Source of the DNA: Bugula neritina
Lineage: Eukaryota > Bryozoa > Gymnolaemata > Cheilostomatida > Bugulidae
Assembly (NCBI GenBank): GCA_964035545.1
Contig: OZ037765.1
Span: 7,638,698-7,702,697, forward strand
Reading direction: 5' to 3'
DNA: 64,000 nucleotides
Position 1 is the stretch's first letter. Each line of letters begins with the position of its first letter. A program made the position numbers and the translations under genes. The notes below the pieces were generated by a model, which was not told the DNA's origin, did no database searches, and worked only from the letters and a program-made list of their open reading frames with translations. Positions 11,675 to 24,577 of this stretch are shown here, piece after piece.

Positions 11675-11992
11675 TATTTACATTTTCTTTCTACTTCTCT
11701 TTACATAAATTCCTATCTTTTTGATGAGGAGCTGAACAGATTTGTTCCTTCAGGGAGAAATGTGAGTACTAGGCAGTCATGGGTAGATACCGAATCTTCT
11801 TTTATGATCAGTTGTGATGTGTCTGCCCCCATCAATACAAATTTGTATGACATACCTGACAATCTTCATGCTCTAGAGTTTGCCAAGGAACTCTGGGCTG
11901 TCACGGATTCCCAAATACTCATTAAGTGCATTAGGCTTTTGGTTATAAAAATCATTTCTGTAAAATTAACAAAAATCATAGAGGTAACCTAA
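11675..11992 (+). CDS. Unassigned exon-like ORF
   Basis: An open frame of about 105 codons whose middle part, about 11714-11935, looks coding in residue usage (FDEELNRFVPSGRN, ESSFMISCDVSAPINTNLYD, FAKELWAVTDSQ) against AT-rich surroundings. There is no clear start codon, no strong splice site at either end, and no family I recognise. It could be an isolated exon or a fragment of an old transposon ORF. Confidence 0.25.
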   Translation, partial: YLHFLSTSLYINSYLFDEELNRFVPSGRNVSTRQSWVDTESSFMISCDVSAPINTNLYDIPDNLHALEFAKELWAVTDSQILIKCIRLLVIKIISVKLTKIIEVT

Positions 11993-12710
11993 TATAAAAA
12001 AAATTTACAAAAATTCAACAATAATATGATGGGGTTCATTTATGGACATGTACACGTAGCGTTTTCCCAATTCTATTAGATACACAAATTCAGTTACAGA
12101 TAAAATAACGAAGCTTCCACCCAAGTCAAAATTTAGATATTGAATTGATTTTATGCGCCTGGGTGAAATTTCAAATTTCATTAGCTTGATATATATGATC
12201 AAGAGATCAGAAAAAAATTTGCAGTTAATGCTATACTAAAGAAGTAAATACGATTCATAGCCCATTGTATAATTCAGGACAAAATTACTAGTATAAAAAG
12301 TACTTTAGACCCAAATTAAGTATAGATCAGAAGTTTTAAATTCAATATATATACTATTATTAGTAGTAATTCACTAATACTAATACTCTTACTAATACTA
12401 TTCGTAACACTACTAGTAACTGTAAATGTAACATTAATAGTTATTTATACCTAACCTTATAGCTATACTTCTAGTAATGGTATTAGTTACACTGCTAAAT
12501 TTCTTTGTATATTTAATTCTATTTATTACTATAAGGATAAGTATAACTATTAGTATTACTATAAATTAGGATAAGTATTAGTATAAACATAAGCATAATG
12601 ATAATGGTAATGATTATCATTATGGCAATGATGATAATTTAAATTATTTAATAATTATAATACTAATTTAATACTAATAAGTAATAATAATTACTATAGT
12701 AATAGTAACT
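11993..12710. repeat. AT-rich region with degenerate ACT/AAT trinucleotide tracts
   Basis: From about 12350 the sequence is dominated by imperfect tactaatac, agtaat and taatgataat motifs. These lead directly into the foldback element, whose outer arms consist of the same simple repeats. No gene is seen. Confidence 0.6.
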
Positions 12711-13194
12711 CTAAATTACTAATACTAATAGTAATAATAATACTAATACTATTATATTATTATTACTATTAGTTATAGTAATAATAATATAATTCTTCCT
12801 TTTCAAATTTACATTTAATTTTATATTTCATTTTATAACATTTTGATGATTGATCTATATTACATTTAATAATAAAATGAAAATAACTTTTTACAGGCAC
12901 AGGGACAACTTGAACTACAACTAGTATTAGTGAGCAGCATAATATTGAGTATCAGCATGACTCATACCGATACTCAATATCATGCTGTTCACTAATAGTA
13001 ATAGTAATACTAGTTGTAGTTCAAGTTGTCCCTGTGCCTGTAAAAAGTTATTTTCATTTTATTATTAAATGTAATATAGATCAATCATCAAAATGTTATA
13101 AAATAAAATATAAAATTAAATGTAAATTTGAAAAGAAAGAATTATATTATTATTACTATTAGTATTATTATTCCTATTAGTATTAGTAATTTAG
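12711..13194. mobile_element. Foldback element with 226-243-bp inverted arms
   Basis: The left arm (12711-12953) and right arm (12969-13194) are near-perfect reverse complements around a 15-nt loop. Shared blocks include ctaaattact at the tips, the attttataacattttgatga region, cttttaca followed by ggcacaggga, and attgagtatc at the loop. The left arm carries about 17 extra bases in its simple-repeat portion. There is no coding capacity. It is best read as a MITE or foldback transposon, or as a palindromic duplication. A target duplication could not be defined because the edges are simple sequence. Confidence 0.9.
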
Positions 13195-13562
13195 TGTCGA
13201 GTATCGAGTATGACCAGAACTGGCATTCCGTTTCACTTTCACTTTGGCTTTCACTTTCAGTTTCACATGCGCCTGCGGAACACCAACTCCAAATTTAAGA
13301 GTAAATCTAACAGTAACACTAACTGTAAGTACTAAGTACCTGAGGCTGAAGATCATGATCACGATGAAGTATCAAATCAAATGGACTTTTGTGGTAATTT
13401 TTAAAGCCAAGGTTTACCACCTGTATGTGATAAACTAATTGTACATTGAGTGATTGAATATAAAATATATAATCATAATGACAAGTGCGGTTCACGGCTG
13501 AGATTAGCACGTGTGTTAATAATTTTATATTAGTTTTGACGTTACAAATTGCGAGAAAATAC

Positions 13563-13681
13563 AACTCCTTGCTAAATAATTTCTTGGGTCGTACAAGTTG
13601 TATCGTTTGATCAGTCGGGTTTTTAAGGCAACCACTCGCTATTTTATTGGCAACAGGCTCTTGCGTAGTAACAGCAGCCAT
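13563..13681 (-). CDS. Possible N-terminal exon of a minus-strand gene
   Basis: The ATG at 13681 has a favourable context (A at -3, G at +4). It opens a frame with ordinary, non-AT-biased residues (MAAVTTQEPVANKIASG, then NPTDQTIQLVRPKK). Possible donors are GTACGA after codon 29 or GTATTT at 13562. It would be divergent from STPG2, whose start codon is 1.07 kb away. No downstream exons were recognised and the family is unknown. Confidence 0.25.
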
Positions 13682-13689
13682 TATTTTAG

Positions 13690-14751
13690 GTCATAGCAAC
13701 GAACAAATATTGGTACTATCATTATCACCATGTTATGATTTTATTGTCTTAATGGTTCAGTTGTTGTCTATCGCAGCAAGTGACTACCAAGATCTAAATT
13801 TTTGTGCAAATAGAATAAATTAAAGAGTATAATTTCGCGTAAATAACTTACATATACTGTTTGAATTATGACAATCATATAGTTAATAGTTATAGTTACT
13901 TATACTTATAGTTATAGTTTAAGTTATACTAACTTATAGTTATACTTATAGTTGTATTTGTAGCTGTAGACTATTCTACAGGCACAGTAATAGTAGTAGA
14001 CTATTGATAATACTAACAGTGGTACTCTAGTAATACTAACAGTGGTACTCTGATAAATTTAAAATTAAAGTATAGTTATATTTACAGTCTGCAGGCGTAA
14101 AAGTTATAAATTATTATAATTATATACAGTTTTAAGTTTATTACATGTTAATTTTAATTTTAAACGTGTTGTTACCTTTATTTGTATGTTATTTTTTCAT
14201 ACTCATACTCATATAGATGAGCCATAAGGAAAGTAATATTGAATTATATATTTATAGTGATACCTAATAATTTTTACATAAACACTCATGCAAGTTTAAA
14301 CATAAACTCAAAACATATAAGCAGGCGTTGCAGTTCAGCTTTTTTATAGCAAAGTTATCTGTCTACTCACCCTCATTATTTTAGAATGAAATTATTTTTC
14401 TCCCAAAATAGTGAAATTAAGTTTGAACAAACTTTCTTTAGCAAAAGCTTGACTAATCATTATTCAACTATTTTATATCAAACATTACCCCATAAGTACA
14501 CATGAATCTATTTGATTTACAGAATATCTAATCTGGTAGTTAAAATCTAAAGCAAAGCAACTGTAAAATTTTTGCTCATATTTTTTGAGTGTTGGTGCAA
14601 ATAAGCAATAAAATTTTGATTTAGTTTTACTAAAATATTTGATAAACACTTTTTGGGTGTAAGATTGACTTATGTGTTATAATTATATCTTGTAATCTGT
14701 GCACCATTTTCCACTGACATGTTTGCAATATTTTTGATGTAAAGGGGAATC
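13690..14751. other. Upstream region of STPG2
   Basis: AT-rich, with short runs of attatagtt-type simple sequence around 13880-14090. It should hold the STPG2 promoter and 5' UTR, but I see no distinctive core promoter element. Confidence 0.4.
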
Positions 14752-17700
14752 ATGTCAGTCTATGACCGTGCTGTCCGGCCTACTGTTAAGCCAATCGGTT
14801 CAACTGGACTCCATGTTGGTCCTGGAGCTTATGATGTAGAACTTACTGATAAATCTAAAATTAGATCAGGTAAAACTTTGATACACATGCATTGCATAAA
14901 CATGTCTCTGCTAAGAAATAATGTAAACTATTCAATACCGTAGCAAAATAATGAATTTTTAATAGAAAGTTGTATGCTTCATTGTTTAAAGTAAATTTAT
15001 CGTTTTAAAATATAGATGGATATGCACCATTTTCTTCAATGACAAGTCGAGATACACACATTAACTTACATGATACATCTATTGCCGCTCCTGGACCTGG
15101 ACATTACGACAATCATTATTATCGTGAACATGTTAAGGTAATCAAAAAAACATAAATTGCTATTTTCATTATAGAGCATACTGAAAATAATAAATCTAAG
15201 CTTACATAAGAAAAATAGTTAAAATCTAACATGAGAAAGTAGATTTTGACTGTATATTTATGCGTGCGCGAGTGCGTGCGTGTGTGTGTGTGTTTGGGTA
15301 TCATGAATGACATAGCAAACAACATTAGATTTCAGGTTTTAATTTGGGCTGTTTTCTTGTTTATGTTAGGGTGGTTCTACATTGGCAAACAGAGCATCAA
15401 GATTTCTTGAACAAGATGGTCTCACCCCAGGACCTGGTGCTTACCAGCTAAGGAAAATAGAAGTAAATGGAAAGTCAAAAAAGCCAGTGCCTCCAGAAAG
15501 CAGAGTTAGTACAATTCATGTCATTATTGTAATTTGTTGTATATTAGATAATTGAATTTAAACATCCATATGCATTAAACAATCACAAGAATACTAAACA
15601 GTGACTTATTACTTTTGAAGTAGCTTTAGAAGTTGGAAATTTTAGTTGTAAGTTTTAAGAAATTTGTAAAATATGATAAGCAAAATTAAATACTAGCTCA
15701 GTTTACTAATTCCTTACTTATTAAATATTGGGTGTGACTAAAATGGCTGGCCACCCGGTGTCGCGGTCCGTGACACCCATTTTAGTCAAAACCCCCCTTT
15801 ATGACTAAAATAGGTGTCACGGACCGCGACACCGGGTGGCCACCCATTTTAGTCACACCCTTATATATTCTATATTATTAGCATGACGTTGTCTAATTGT
15901 AGCCAAGGCTTGTCATAGTCAGAAAACCTGAGGCGCCATCTATTCCTACCCCTGGCCAAGCGTATGGATTTGAAGAAAATGAAGATGGAACTTTGCGAAG
16001 ACAGGAGCCTCCAGATAGAGACAAGACTATCGGCCCAGCCTTTTATAATTCAAACAAAGTACTTACTGCTCTTTTTAATACATCAACAGTTTAACTGATA
16101 GAAGCAATCAATTAATTTTATTTTTAAAAAATTGTGGTTATCTTCAGCTACCAGCGATTTTTTTTTTAATAGGAGCTATACATATTTAGCATACATAGTT
16201 ATATATTTGTTTGAGTTGAAGTTACACAAAATATTTAAATTAATATTTATGAGGGCAATAACTGTTTTTAATTTAATAAAAGTTAATTTTAATATACTTT
16301 TTCATAATTTTGTTTTCATTAGAAACTCTAAATCAATTGGATATAGTTGAATGCGTATGTTTGTAGCCTGCAACAAAAGTGACAGATACGTACAAAGGTG
16401 TTCATTGGGGAAAATATTCAACAAAAAGAACAGACTTTAGCGGAAAGGCTGGACCAGGTCCTGGAGAATATGATCCTCAATACGATAACTCTCTCACTAC
16501 TGAACACTTGAATATGAGAGATACGGATCACAATAAAAAGTTTGATGCGAGGATTCCTCGTTACCACGAGTGGGTCGTAAAGGAAGAAGAGAAAAAGGTA
16601 GACTGTAGTGCATTATAAAATAGAATGATTATCAACTTTAAATCTTTTTTAGTTCGCATATTTTATTTTGCTGACTCTATTTTTATCAGCTGTAGTCTAG
16701 GGGTTAGAGTGCTTGCGTAGCAAGCACAAAGTCATGGGTTTGAGCTCCTACAAAGACCATTGGTGATGTTAGGAAGAGCACCCAGTCATAATTGCTCCTG
16801 GGCCCCATCTGAATAATTCCACAGCCCGATTAAACAAAAACAGGGATTTCTCTAAGGGATAGCGACTATAAACTTGTGTGAGTTTTATTAGTGTATTTTA
16901 CCTCTTTTCTCAGTCTGTACCTGGTCCTGGAAGATACGATATTACTAGTGACTTTGACCCTGAAACTAAGAAGTTGAACCAAGAAGGTATTGAAGTTGAG
17001 CATCCGCCATTTTTATCACAAGCCAGAAGATTTGGCGCTAATAAAAACTATGTTCCCTCACCCGGCACTTATAATGACCCCAGGACGGCATTGACAGCTT
17101 TAAAGAAAATCACAGGCTTAAAGAGAAGTCCTTTCGGGCAGACAGCTGTGCGATTTTCACCAGGACATCATGTTAGAAAGACCCCAGGTGAATAACTCTT
17201 CTTTGAAATTAATTATATGCAGGGTAATCATTTTAATATTGAACTAATTTTTCAGCATTGACTCAAGCCGAAGTATTTTCGACTTACTTGTAACTGTAGC
17301 CCAATCGGTCATATGAAGATCATAAAAATGTTTAGCTGACAAATTTTCTAAAGTAATCAGTAAATTTTCAAGTTTTACGTATTTCCTTAGATTATATAAT
17401 ATAATGTACATATTTATGTGTTATAATATTACTAGAATATGTTTAGACAGTGTGATATTGTGAGGTGTACAATTATTACTGCCTCACAGTTGTATAAACA
17501 AGTATAATAGTACTGCATACTCTACAATCCGGCCAAGCTGAACTTGAGGGCTATATGGTACATAGTATATACCATCATAATATGTCACCATGTTATTGCT
17601 TGCTAACTATAGCCATTTACATCATTTAGAAACAATTTACTTTGCTGCTCATGAGGGAAAAATGTGTATGTTTTTAATGCTATTGTTCTGCGTTCTCCTA

Positions 17701-20700
17701 GGACCAGGGGCTTACAACAAAACTGGCCTTGGCCAAGAGAGTATGAAGAAGGCCTACATTGAAAGCACGCGTCGTGGCGTGTTTGGAACCACTTCTGCTA
17801 GAATCAATGCAATGGTTAAGAAAGATGACTATTATCTACCAGGGCCAGCTCATTACACTGTAAAGGAAGCTGGTAAAATAGCTGAGCCTAAGCGAGCACC
17901 TCCTATGGGAGTTTTCTCCTCTTTGACCAACAGAGTGCATGAAGATGTTGAAGCCAAGGTAATCTAGTGAATATTCTAGATTGTTATGATTAAGAGTATG
18001 ACTACAGAAGTTTTCTATTCAACTTTAAGCACACCATCTTTCTAGTGGGAAGATTTCTGTGCACACTTGAGGTAACTGCAACTACATGCAGTCAAAATGC
18101 AGATAAAAATGGCAAATACAAGGATTTTTGCTTATCAATTCTTGCTTCCTTTAAACTAATTCATTTTTATACTCAAATACATTATTCTAATTTTTTTTAA
18201 GAAGTACATATTATGTTCATGGCATGTGATAATCCTTGAAGTTCTGGTATATTCCACAATCTTTTGTTGTTTTGTTCGACCCAAGTATTGTTGAACAGGT
18301 AATCAGAAGCTACCTGTTTACAAGCATATTATAGTGCAATGAGCAATAGATTCCTATTTGGTTTCAACAACAAAAATTGCCGTTTCAAACCTGGACTTTC
18401 CAGGTTGTTTTAAATCTGGCACAGGCTATAACAGCAGTAAATGAAGTACCCTTTGTGTAAATATAATGAATTTTCCTAACTCCGTGTAAAACAAATATGC
18501 ACTCTAGTTGAGCAATACTGTTGATCAAATGACAAATGTTTTCAAGTATCAATAGACTTTAACTTTACTGAAGGATTGGGCACTTGAAACCACTAGCATA
18601 AATCATTGAATTTCTTATGTAGCACTTGAACATTGCCAAGTAAGATAAAACTGCTTAAAATGCTGTTTATGCCAAACCAAGAAATTGATAAAATTCCTGA
18701 AAAATCAGTTCATGGTGTAGCATTGTAACAATAGTTTCCATTGTGAATGCACAGTTATCCGTAACTGAAACACAAAGACTGCATGACTGAAACCAAAAGA
18801 ATTATAGATAGTAATTACAACATGGTAATATGTTTTCTTGACTGAAAGGAAGAATAATTGCAAAACATGACACTATCTTTTTATGGTGTTTGAGAGAGTT
18901 TATACAAACCTACTTGAATATATTATGATAATCTGACCGGTTCAACTTGACTAGTGCAAACTTTTTCAGTTCACCGGATCAACATAATCTGACATCAAAT
19001 CACATTTTGTGTACAGATAATAATTAGCTAGATGAGTGTGTGTTGTGAACTGGATCGGACACAAAACGCTCAACCTCTTGACATATGATGCTTATTTTCT
19101 TTTTCATTGAAAAAAGAACAGCAAATTTAGTTTTGAAGCATGTGTAAATCATGATTTAATCATTTACAAATATTTACTAATTTTATCTCTTTTTTAAATT
19201 TCCTATAATTTGGGAGACATAACCAATATATATATTATGTGCATATATGAAAGATTTCAAAGCAGTTGTCCGTGTCATCAAAAGCCTTCTCAATGATGCA
19301 TATTGTATGTCCCAGAAAATGATCTAGGTGAACAACGTAGTGGATGTTTTTATGTATGTTATGGTAGGGGTATAGTCTAGGCCTATTTGTGTAAACAAGT
19401 ATGTATTTGGCATATTATGTTGACTGTTGAGATTTGAGTGAAGAGGCTTTATAAATGCAGCATTACTCTGCTTATCATTCTATATAGCATCTTCAGCCTG
19501 ACAACCTGCTCTCTCGCCTTATTGACTTTTCTTAGCTTCAGCTCTATTAACAATAACTATAGCCCATTTCTGCATGTATTACTTTTGTATAGAACAGAGG
19601 TGGCAAGGCTATGTAATTAGTATTGCAGTGCATGCATGTAGGTTAAACTATGAAACACTTATCTCTATGTATTCTACAACCACTACTCTACTAGTATGTT
19701 TAAACATTCACCTGTTACCTTCTCAACATGTCTCAAGTATTTAGCCAATAGCTGAAGGAGATTTGTCTTCTCTCTGTTTCTCTATACATTTTAAGCCTTT
19801 GCACAATGTTAGCTTATAGTATATCTGTATCCTGCAATGACTGAAGTAGAATAGAATGTCTGGCATTGACCTTCTGTTTCTGCCAGTGTGTCTGCGAGGA
19901 TAAATAGATGGTATTCACAGCTATTGTTAACAAAGTCTGTACACATGTGGCACTGCTAATTACCCTTTGTATGACACTTGATTAGGAAATTTTATTTGAC
20001 AATTTTGCATAGATTTAGCAACTGTTGCAGCATAATCGTAGTTTCACATGCAAACACCAGTGCATTGAATAACTGAGCTTAGATTCTGCATAACATTCTA
20101 AATATACTGGCCACTGCATCTCTTCAGTCCAGTGCAAACATTTGACCAACATTTACAGTGATTACATTCAGGATATGACATATGCTTTACCTATGAGTCT
20201 TAGTGTAATATTGGTGAAATAAACATAATAGGGTGTAATATAATAAAATATAAAACATTCTTACATACCAACACCTTAGACTATCTGACTATCATTACAT
20301 TATAATAACATATTGATGCTTTATGTTTTAGGCCATTCCTCCACCTGGCTCCTATGATGTTCACGCATCATATGCTCAGTCTCAGCTAAAGAAGGAACCA
20401 GCACCTCCCCGCAATGAAGCAGCTGCCAAAAGGAAAGAAGCTTTTACCACTTCCTCATCCAGGTTTGCTCCTCCGAGAGATGTACATATCAAGAAAGCAG
20501 ATGCAGTTAACCCTGGTATGTATCGCTTACTCTATCTTCTCCTAGAAATTTACTTTTTCACATATATAGCATCGAACATCAAGGAAAACTTTTCTTGTGT
20601 AATAATTTTATATTGAAACATTTTCCACTAAAATGGCTTTGTAAATTGGACAAAAAGCACTGTGATTTTGAATTAAATGTTTTAATTAATTCATTTAATC

Positions 20701-23700
20701 ACATGTATTTTTACTGCAAGGCTGAAGCTATTATTCGTTTTGTGTCATTTGGCTTTTTAATCCTCCAAAGTCATTTCTATAAGTTTATAAAAAACATTAC
20801 ATGGTTAGTATGAAACTGGCTGAAGTAGGCTCAGTAAGTTGAGCTGATAAACCAACGAAGTCGTAGATTGCTGGCTGGGAAAGCAGAGCAGACCAGGTGT
20901 TTCACTCCATATTTTATTCAAATTTTTCAAAAACACGTGGATGATCAACATTAATAATCTCAGCTAATCCTTATACTGCGTTTTACTAAACCAAGATTAT
21001 CAGCAGAGCCCTGGTTTGTATTCTAAAAAATATTACCTGCACATCAAATCATATTACCACAGCTTCTACAATGCGTGTTTGCTGCTATAATATTTCTATT
21101 CTTTAAATTGAACTTTACTTATGGGCCGTAGTAAAAATTTAAAGATAGTATTTAATGTGCTTCTACCCATCTATATTTAACTTTAAATTAGTTGTAATAA
21201 GATTAATATGTGCATTAATGTGATTTAACTTGAATTCCTAAACACAAACCCTAAAAATCTATCATATGATTATATTGTTACGCCACACTGGCATGCTATA
21301 TAGGAGCCTAAAGTTTTCTGCTTGTCCATCACTAATTAAAAGGCCATGAAAGTGTTATCTACATTTTACAAGGTGTAGCATAACGCTTTTGAGGTAGGCA
21401 TGTGTCATACCTATCCATGTCATTATTTAAAAGAAAATATCAGATATCTGTAATGAATACTACACATTCATTTTATCATTCGGTTATAAAATGTGATTTA
21501 GCAGCGTTTGTTTCTCAGGTAATTGGCAGGCGTAGCTGTTTTGCGTCTGCTGTAAACGTATCTCGCTCCCAGTCGATTATTTTTGAAAAATGTTTAGCAA
21601 CGTGAGATGACTGTTTATAAAACAAAGTTACTGTCACTAGTGGGTCGGTGCTCTATGCAAGGTGCTTTACAGGTGCTCTAGGTAATCCTGTCTGCTGTAC
21701 AAGAGGTATAAGTCCTGGTAAATCTATGTGTGGCAGGGAATTAGAAGCTGGCTGCTGGAGCCAGCAGCCTTAGTATCTTAATTGTAAACTCTGAGAAGCA
21801 CATCCAATAGTATGATTGTGAACTTTAGGGCTGCTTTAAACTTGGGCTATTTTATGAAGTGCTCGCTTATAATTTATACTGCAATACGTAGCAAAAAGAT
21901 AACTAAATGTTTGAATGGGTTTTTATGATGAACTATATAAACATGAATATGGGATTAAGTGAAGAGTATTGTAAATAGTTTGATGGGCTGGTACAAGGTA
22001 TTTATTGAGAGCTAAATACTTAGTCATTATACGAGCTTTTGTTGGTTGGTTGTTCTAGTACGAATAATTTGCCTTTTATTCCGCAGTCCAAGCCCCCCTC
22101 TATCTGTCTCTATAATTAGAAAGAATTTAGACATGCATATTGACATGGGTTTTCACATCAATCGTTGAAATTAAGGAATATTTGCAAATTCATAAAAAGG
22201 CTGTGCAAGTTTAATAACTGATAAAGCAATAAAAAACAGCTTCAATGGAGAATTGGAATTCGAATAAAATCCCAAAATCTCAAAATTTGTGTTTTATATT
22301 TCAAAATTTTTCCTTAAATTTGAACATTTTGTAGTATCTGCAGTTAGTTCGATAAAAGCTGATAAAGACATTATGCTTTCTACTTGAACTTTATACAAAG
22401 ATGAAAAGCCATTGAAAGGCCCAGGAGACAACATTTTTTAGACAGAAAAATCATTACTTTCTCCTTAAATCTCTGTAATTACAACAAACTTCTATTGCAA
22501 AAATTCTGTCTATGCGCTTATAGGGCTGACTTTGAAATCTCAGCCCATGCTGTTTTTTCACTACTCAATGAATGGTGGTTTGACTGATTGAGATGCGACA
22601 GTCTTTTATCTATCAAGAAGAGTGCAATTTAGCAATAATAAACAAGTATTTCATGCTATTGTCCCATAGAGACTAATTACTAAATATCAAAGGATTTAAA
22701 CATGCAGTGGTATATGTTGACTAATTGTAGTCATAGCCACTGAACTATCTTTTTATCTGTAATAATATTTAGAATTGGCTAAACCAATCTTGTTAGTTTG
22801 TATATATTAGGGCTGTGCCTGATGAATATAAGAACTTAAGTAGCCAGATCACTCAAGTCTGCATGACATATAAGATTATTAGAGTCAACTTAGCCACACT
22901 GGCAGACTTGACTTTGTCTATTGTTGAAGAGTTCCTCAAGCACTTGAAGGCAGTTGAAAAAGTTAAAGCAATTGACTGAAATTATCACATTTGGTTTTGC
23001 CACATTGCCTGAGCCATTTAGTGTAAATAGCGTTGTTATCAGCCTTGCTGCAGTCTGCTATTGGTGTATTCTTACTCATACATCTTGCCTGAATGTCATT
23101 GTTTTAAAATGTTTCTATATCAGATTTAACTTGACTCCATCATCTTAATTCGTACACCCATATATCAATTTCAGAAAAAATCAACTATTTCCATATAGAT
23201 AAAAGTATGGTGTATTCGTTCAACATTGTTGAAGTATTTAATTTCTCTAAGTTATCATTAAACTAACTCCTATTTCCAAATTTTCATTGAATAATGCAAT
23301 AAGCGTTTGCTTATAGAACCAATTACAAAACAAACTTTATCTGTTTGACTTGCAATATTTTGACTCAACATCATTTTCCTGTTTGAAAAGCCATATTAAC
23401 TTTTTGAAAAAAGTGTCAAATGAGCTAGCTGACTACCTGTAACCTGCCTTTACTCTTATAAACATTACGACAAATTATAACGAAATACCCACTATTCTAA
23501 GCTGTGGCTCAGAGTGAGTTATATATATAATATGTTCCGATGGTAGATCACCTGAGCTAGTTTTAATAGTTTTGTTCTAACAATTTTACTTCGTTGCAGG
23601 ACCAGCTGCGTATGATCCAAAGGTGACCGCCATCCAGAATAAGGGCGGAAAGATAGTACATAAAGAAACTCGCTTTAAGGACCTTTCCAAAGAAGAGGTT

Positions 23701-24572
23701 CCTGGTCCAGGAACTTACGAGGTAAACTTGTTTTTAATGTCTGCAAATCACAATTTTGAAACTTCAACTTGAGGTATTTCCTGTTTATTAAAAATTAAAG
23801 CCATGCGATGAAATCACACTAATTATAATTTCTCTCATTATGTGGAACATAATCATTAAAACCATAAATTCTCTCAGAGATTTTACTATAAAGCTAACGG
23901 TTATTAAACATAATTGTTAAAGAAACTATTGTTTTATGTGGTTACATGATTATTAATTTATGACAAACAATTATTTGCAATTAATCAGGTTTATAACATT
24001 TGTGGGTCAAATCGTTTGATACATGTTTTGGTCACATGACCTGCCAAGAAACTTTTTTTAAGTTTATCTATTTATTCATTAGATATGTAAAAAAACTTAT
24101 TTAACAGCTTTGTGATATGAATCAATAAAATATGTGTACCTGGTCAATTTTCTAAAGTGAAAGTAATATCATAGCAGCTGACATTTCAAAACATGTCAAC
24201 TTGCACCACATGCACGAATTATTTCGTGTTGGCTCAAACCTATTTGTTAGGAAAGTAGCACAACAATTTTATATTAATAGCTTATCTTTTGACTATCTGC
24301 TCTACTTTCTAATACTTGTTTTTCAAGTTGCAAGTTATTTGAGATGCTAGTTTTAAGGCATTTTGATTTTCTAAAATTGTTTGCAAATTTGGTTGAGAAT
24401 TTTCCTTTCAAAATAATTAAATTTCATTTGGTGTGTATTTTAGTATTCTCCCCTTATTCAAGACACAGTGCTCAAAGGGACATTTAATGCCACCCTCAAC
24501 AATCCCATCACCCATAGAATGCAAGGCAATCAACCATTAAAGGGGCAACAAGCTATTTTATTAGGAATTTAA
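14752..24572 (+). CDS. STPG2: Sperm-tail PG-rich repeat-containing protein 2 (STPG2), complete
   Basis: Ten exons: 14752-14869, 15016-15137, 15370-15504, 15903-16058, 16367-16597, 16914-17187, 17702-17958, 20332-20515, 23600-23721, 24444-24572. All junctions are GT-AG, phases match, and the sum is 1728 nt (575 residues). The protein opens with MSVYDRAVRP and a HVGPGAYD repeat. About a dozen Pro-Gly-Pro-Gly-x-Tyr-type repeats follow (APGPGHYD, TPGPGAYQ, AGPGPGEYD, VPGPGRYD, PSPGTYND, GPGAYNK, PPPGSYDV, NPGPAAYD, VPGPGTYE). The TLANRASRFLEQDGLTPGPG block is characteristic of STPG2. Vertebrate homologues are about 460 residues, so this copy is longer. The family is linked to sperm flagella and microtubules, and that role is inferred. 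The start ATG fits the homologous N-terminus. Confidence 0.93.
15265..15293. repeat. GT/GC microsatellite
   Basis: A short impure GTGC/GT run in STPG2 intron 2. Confidence 0.8.
15730..15860. mobile_element. 131-bp palindromic MITE-like element
   Basis: gggtgtgactaaaatgg at the left end is the reverse complement of the right end (cattttagtcacaccc). The arms share a GC-rich block (ggccacccggtgtcgcggtc) and meet at a short asymmetric loop around aaacccccctt. Its high GC content stands out in this AT-rich intron (intron 3 of STPG2). It is probably a transcribed, non-autonomous foldback or MITE. Confidence 0.9.
16688..16870 (+). mobile_element. tRNA-derived SINE, copy 1
   Basis: A tRNA-like head with an A box (tagtctaggggttagagtgc) and a B box (gggtttgagctcc) is followed by a conserved tail (cccagtcataattgct, then ctgggcc, tgaataa and agcccgatt). 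The inverted copy at 43701-43850 shares these blocks in order. It lies in intron 5 of STPG2. The A-box and B-box spacing fits an internal polymerase III promoter. Confidence 0.85.
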
Positions 24573-24577
24573 ATAAA
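24572..24577 (+). terminator. Possible poly(A) signal of STPG2
   Basis: AATAAA overlaps the last base of the STPG2 stop codon. This is unusually close, so a downstream signal may be used instead. Confidence 0.35.

Noticed and set aside
20829-20905. tRNA-like segment (ggctcagtaagttgagc)
   Set aside because: A weak A-box match only, with no credible B box or SINE tail.
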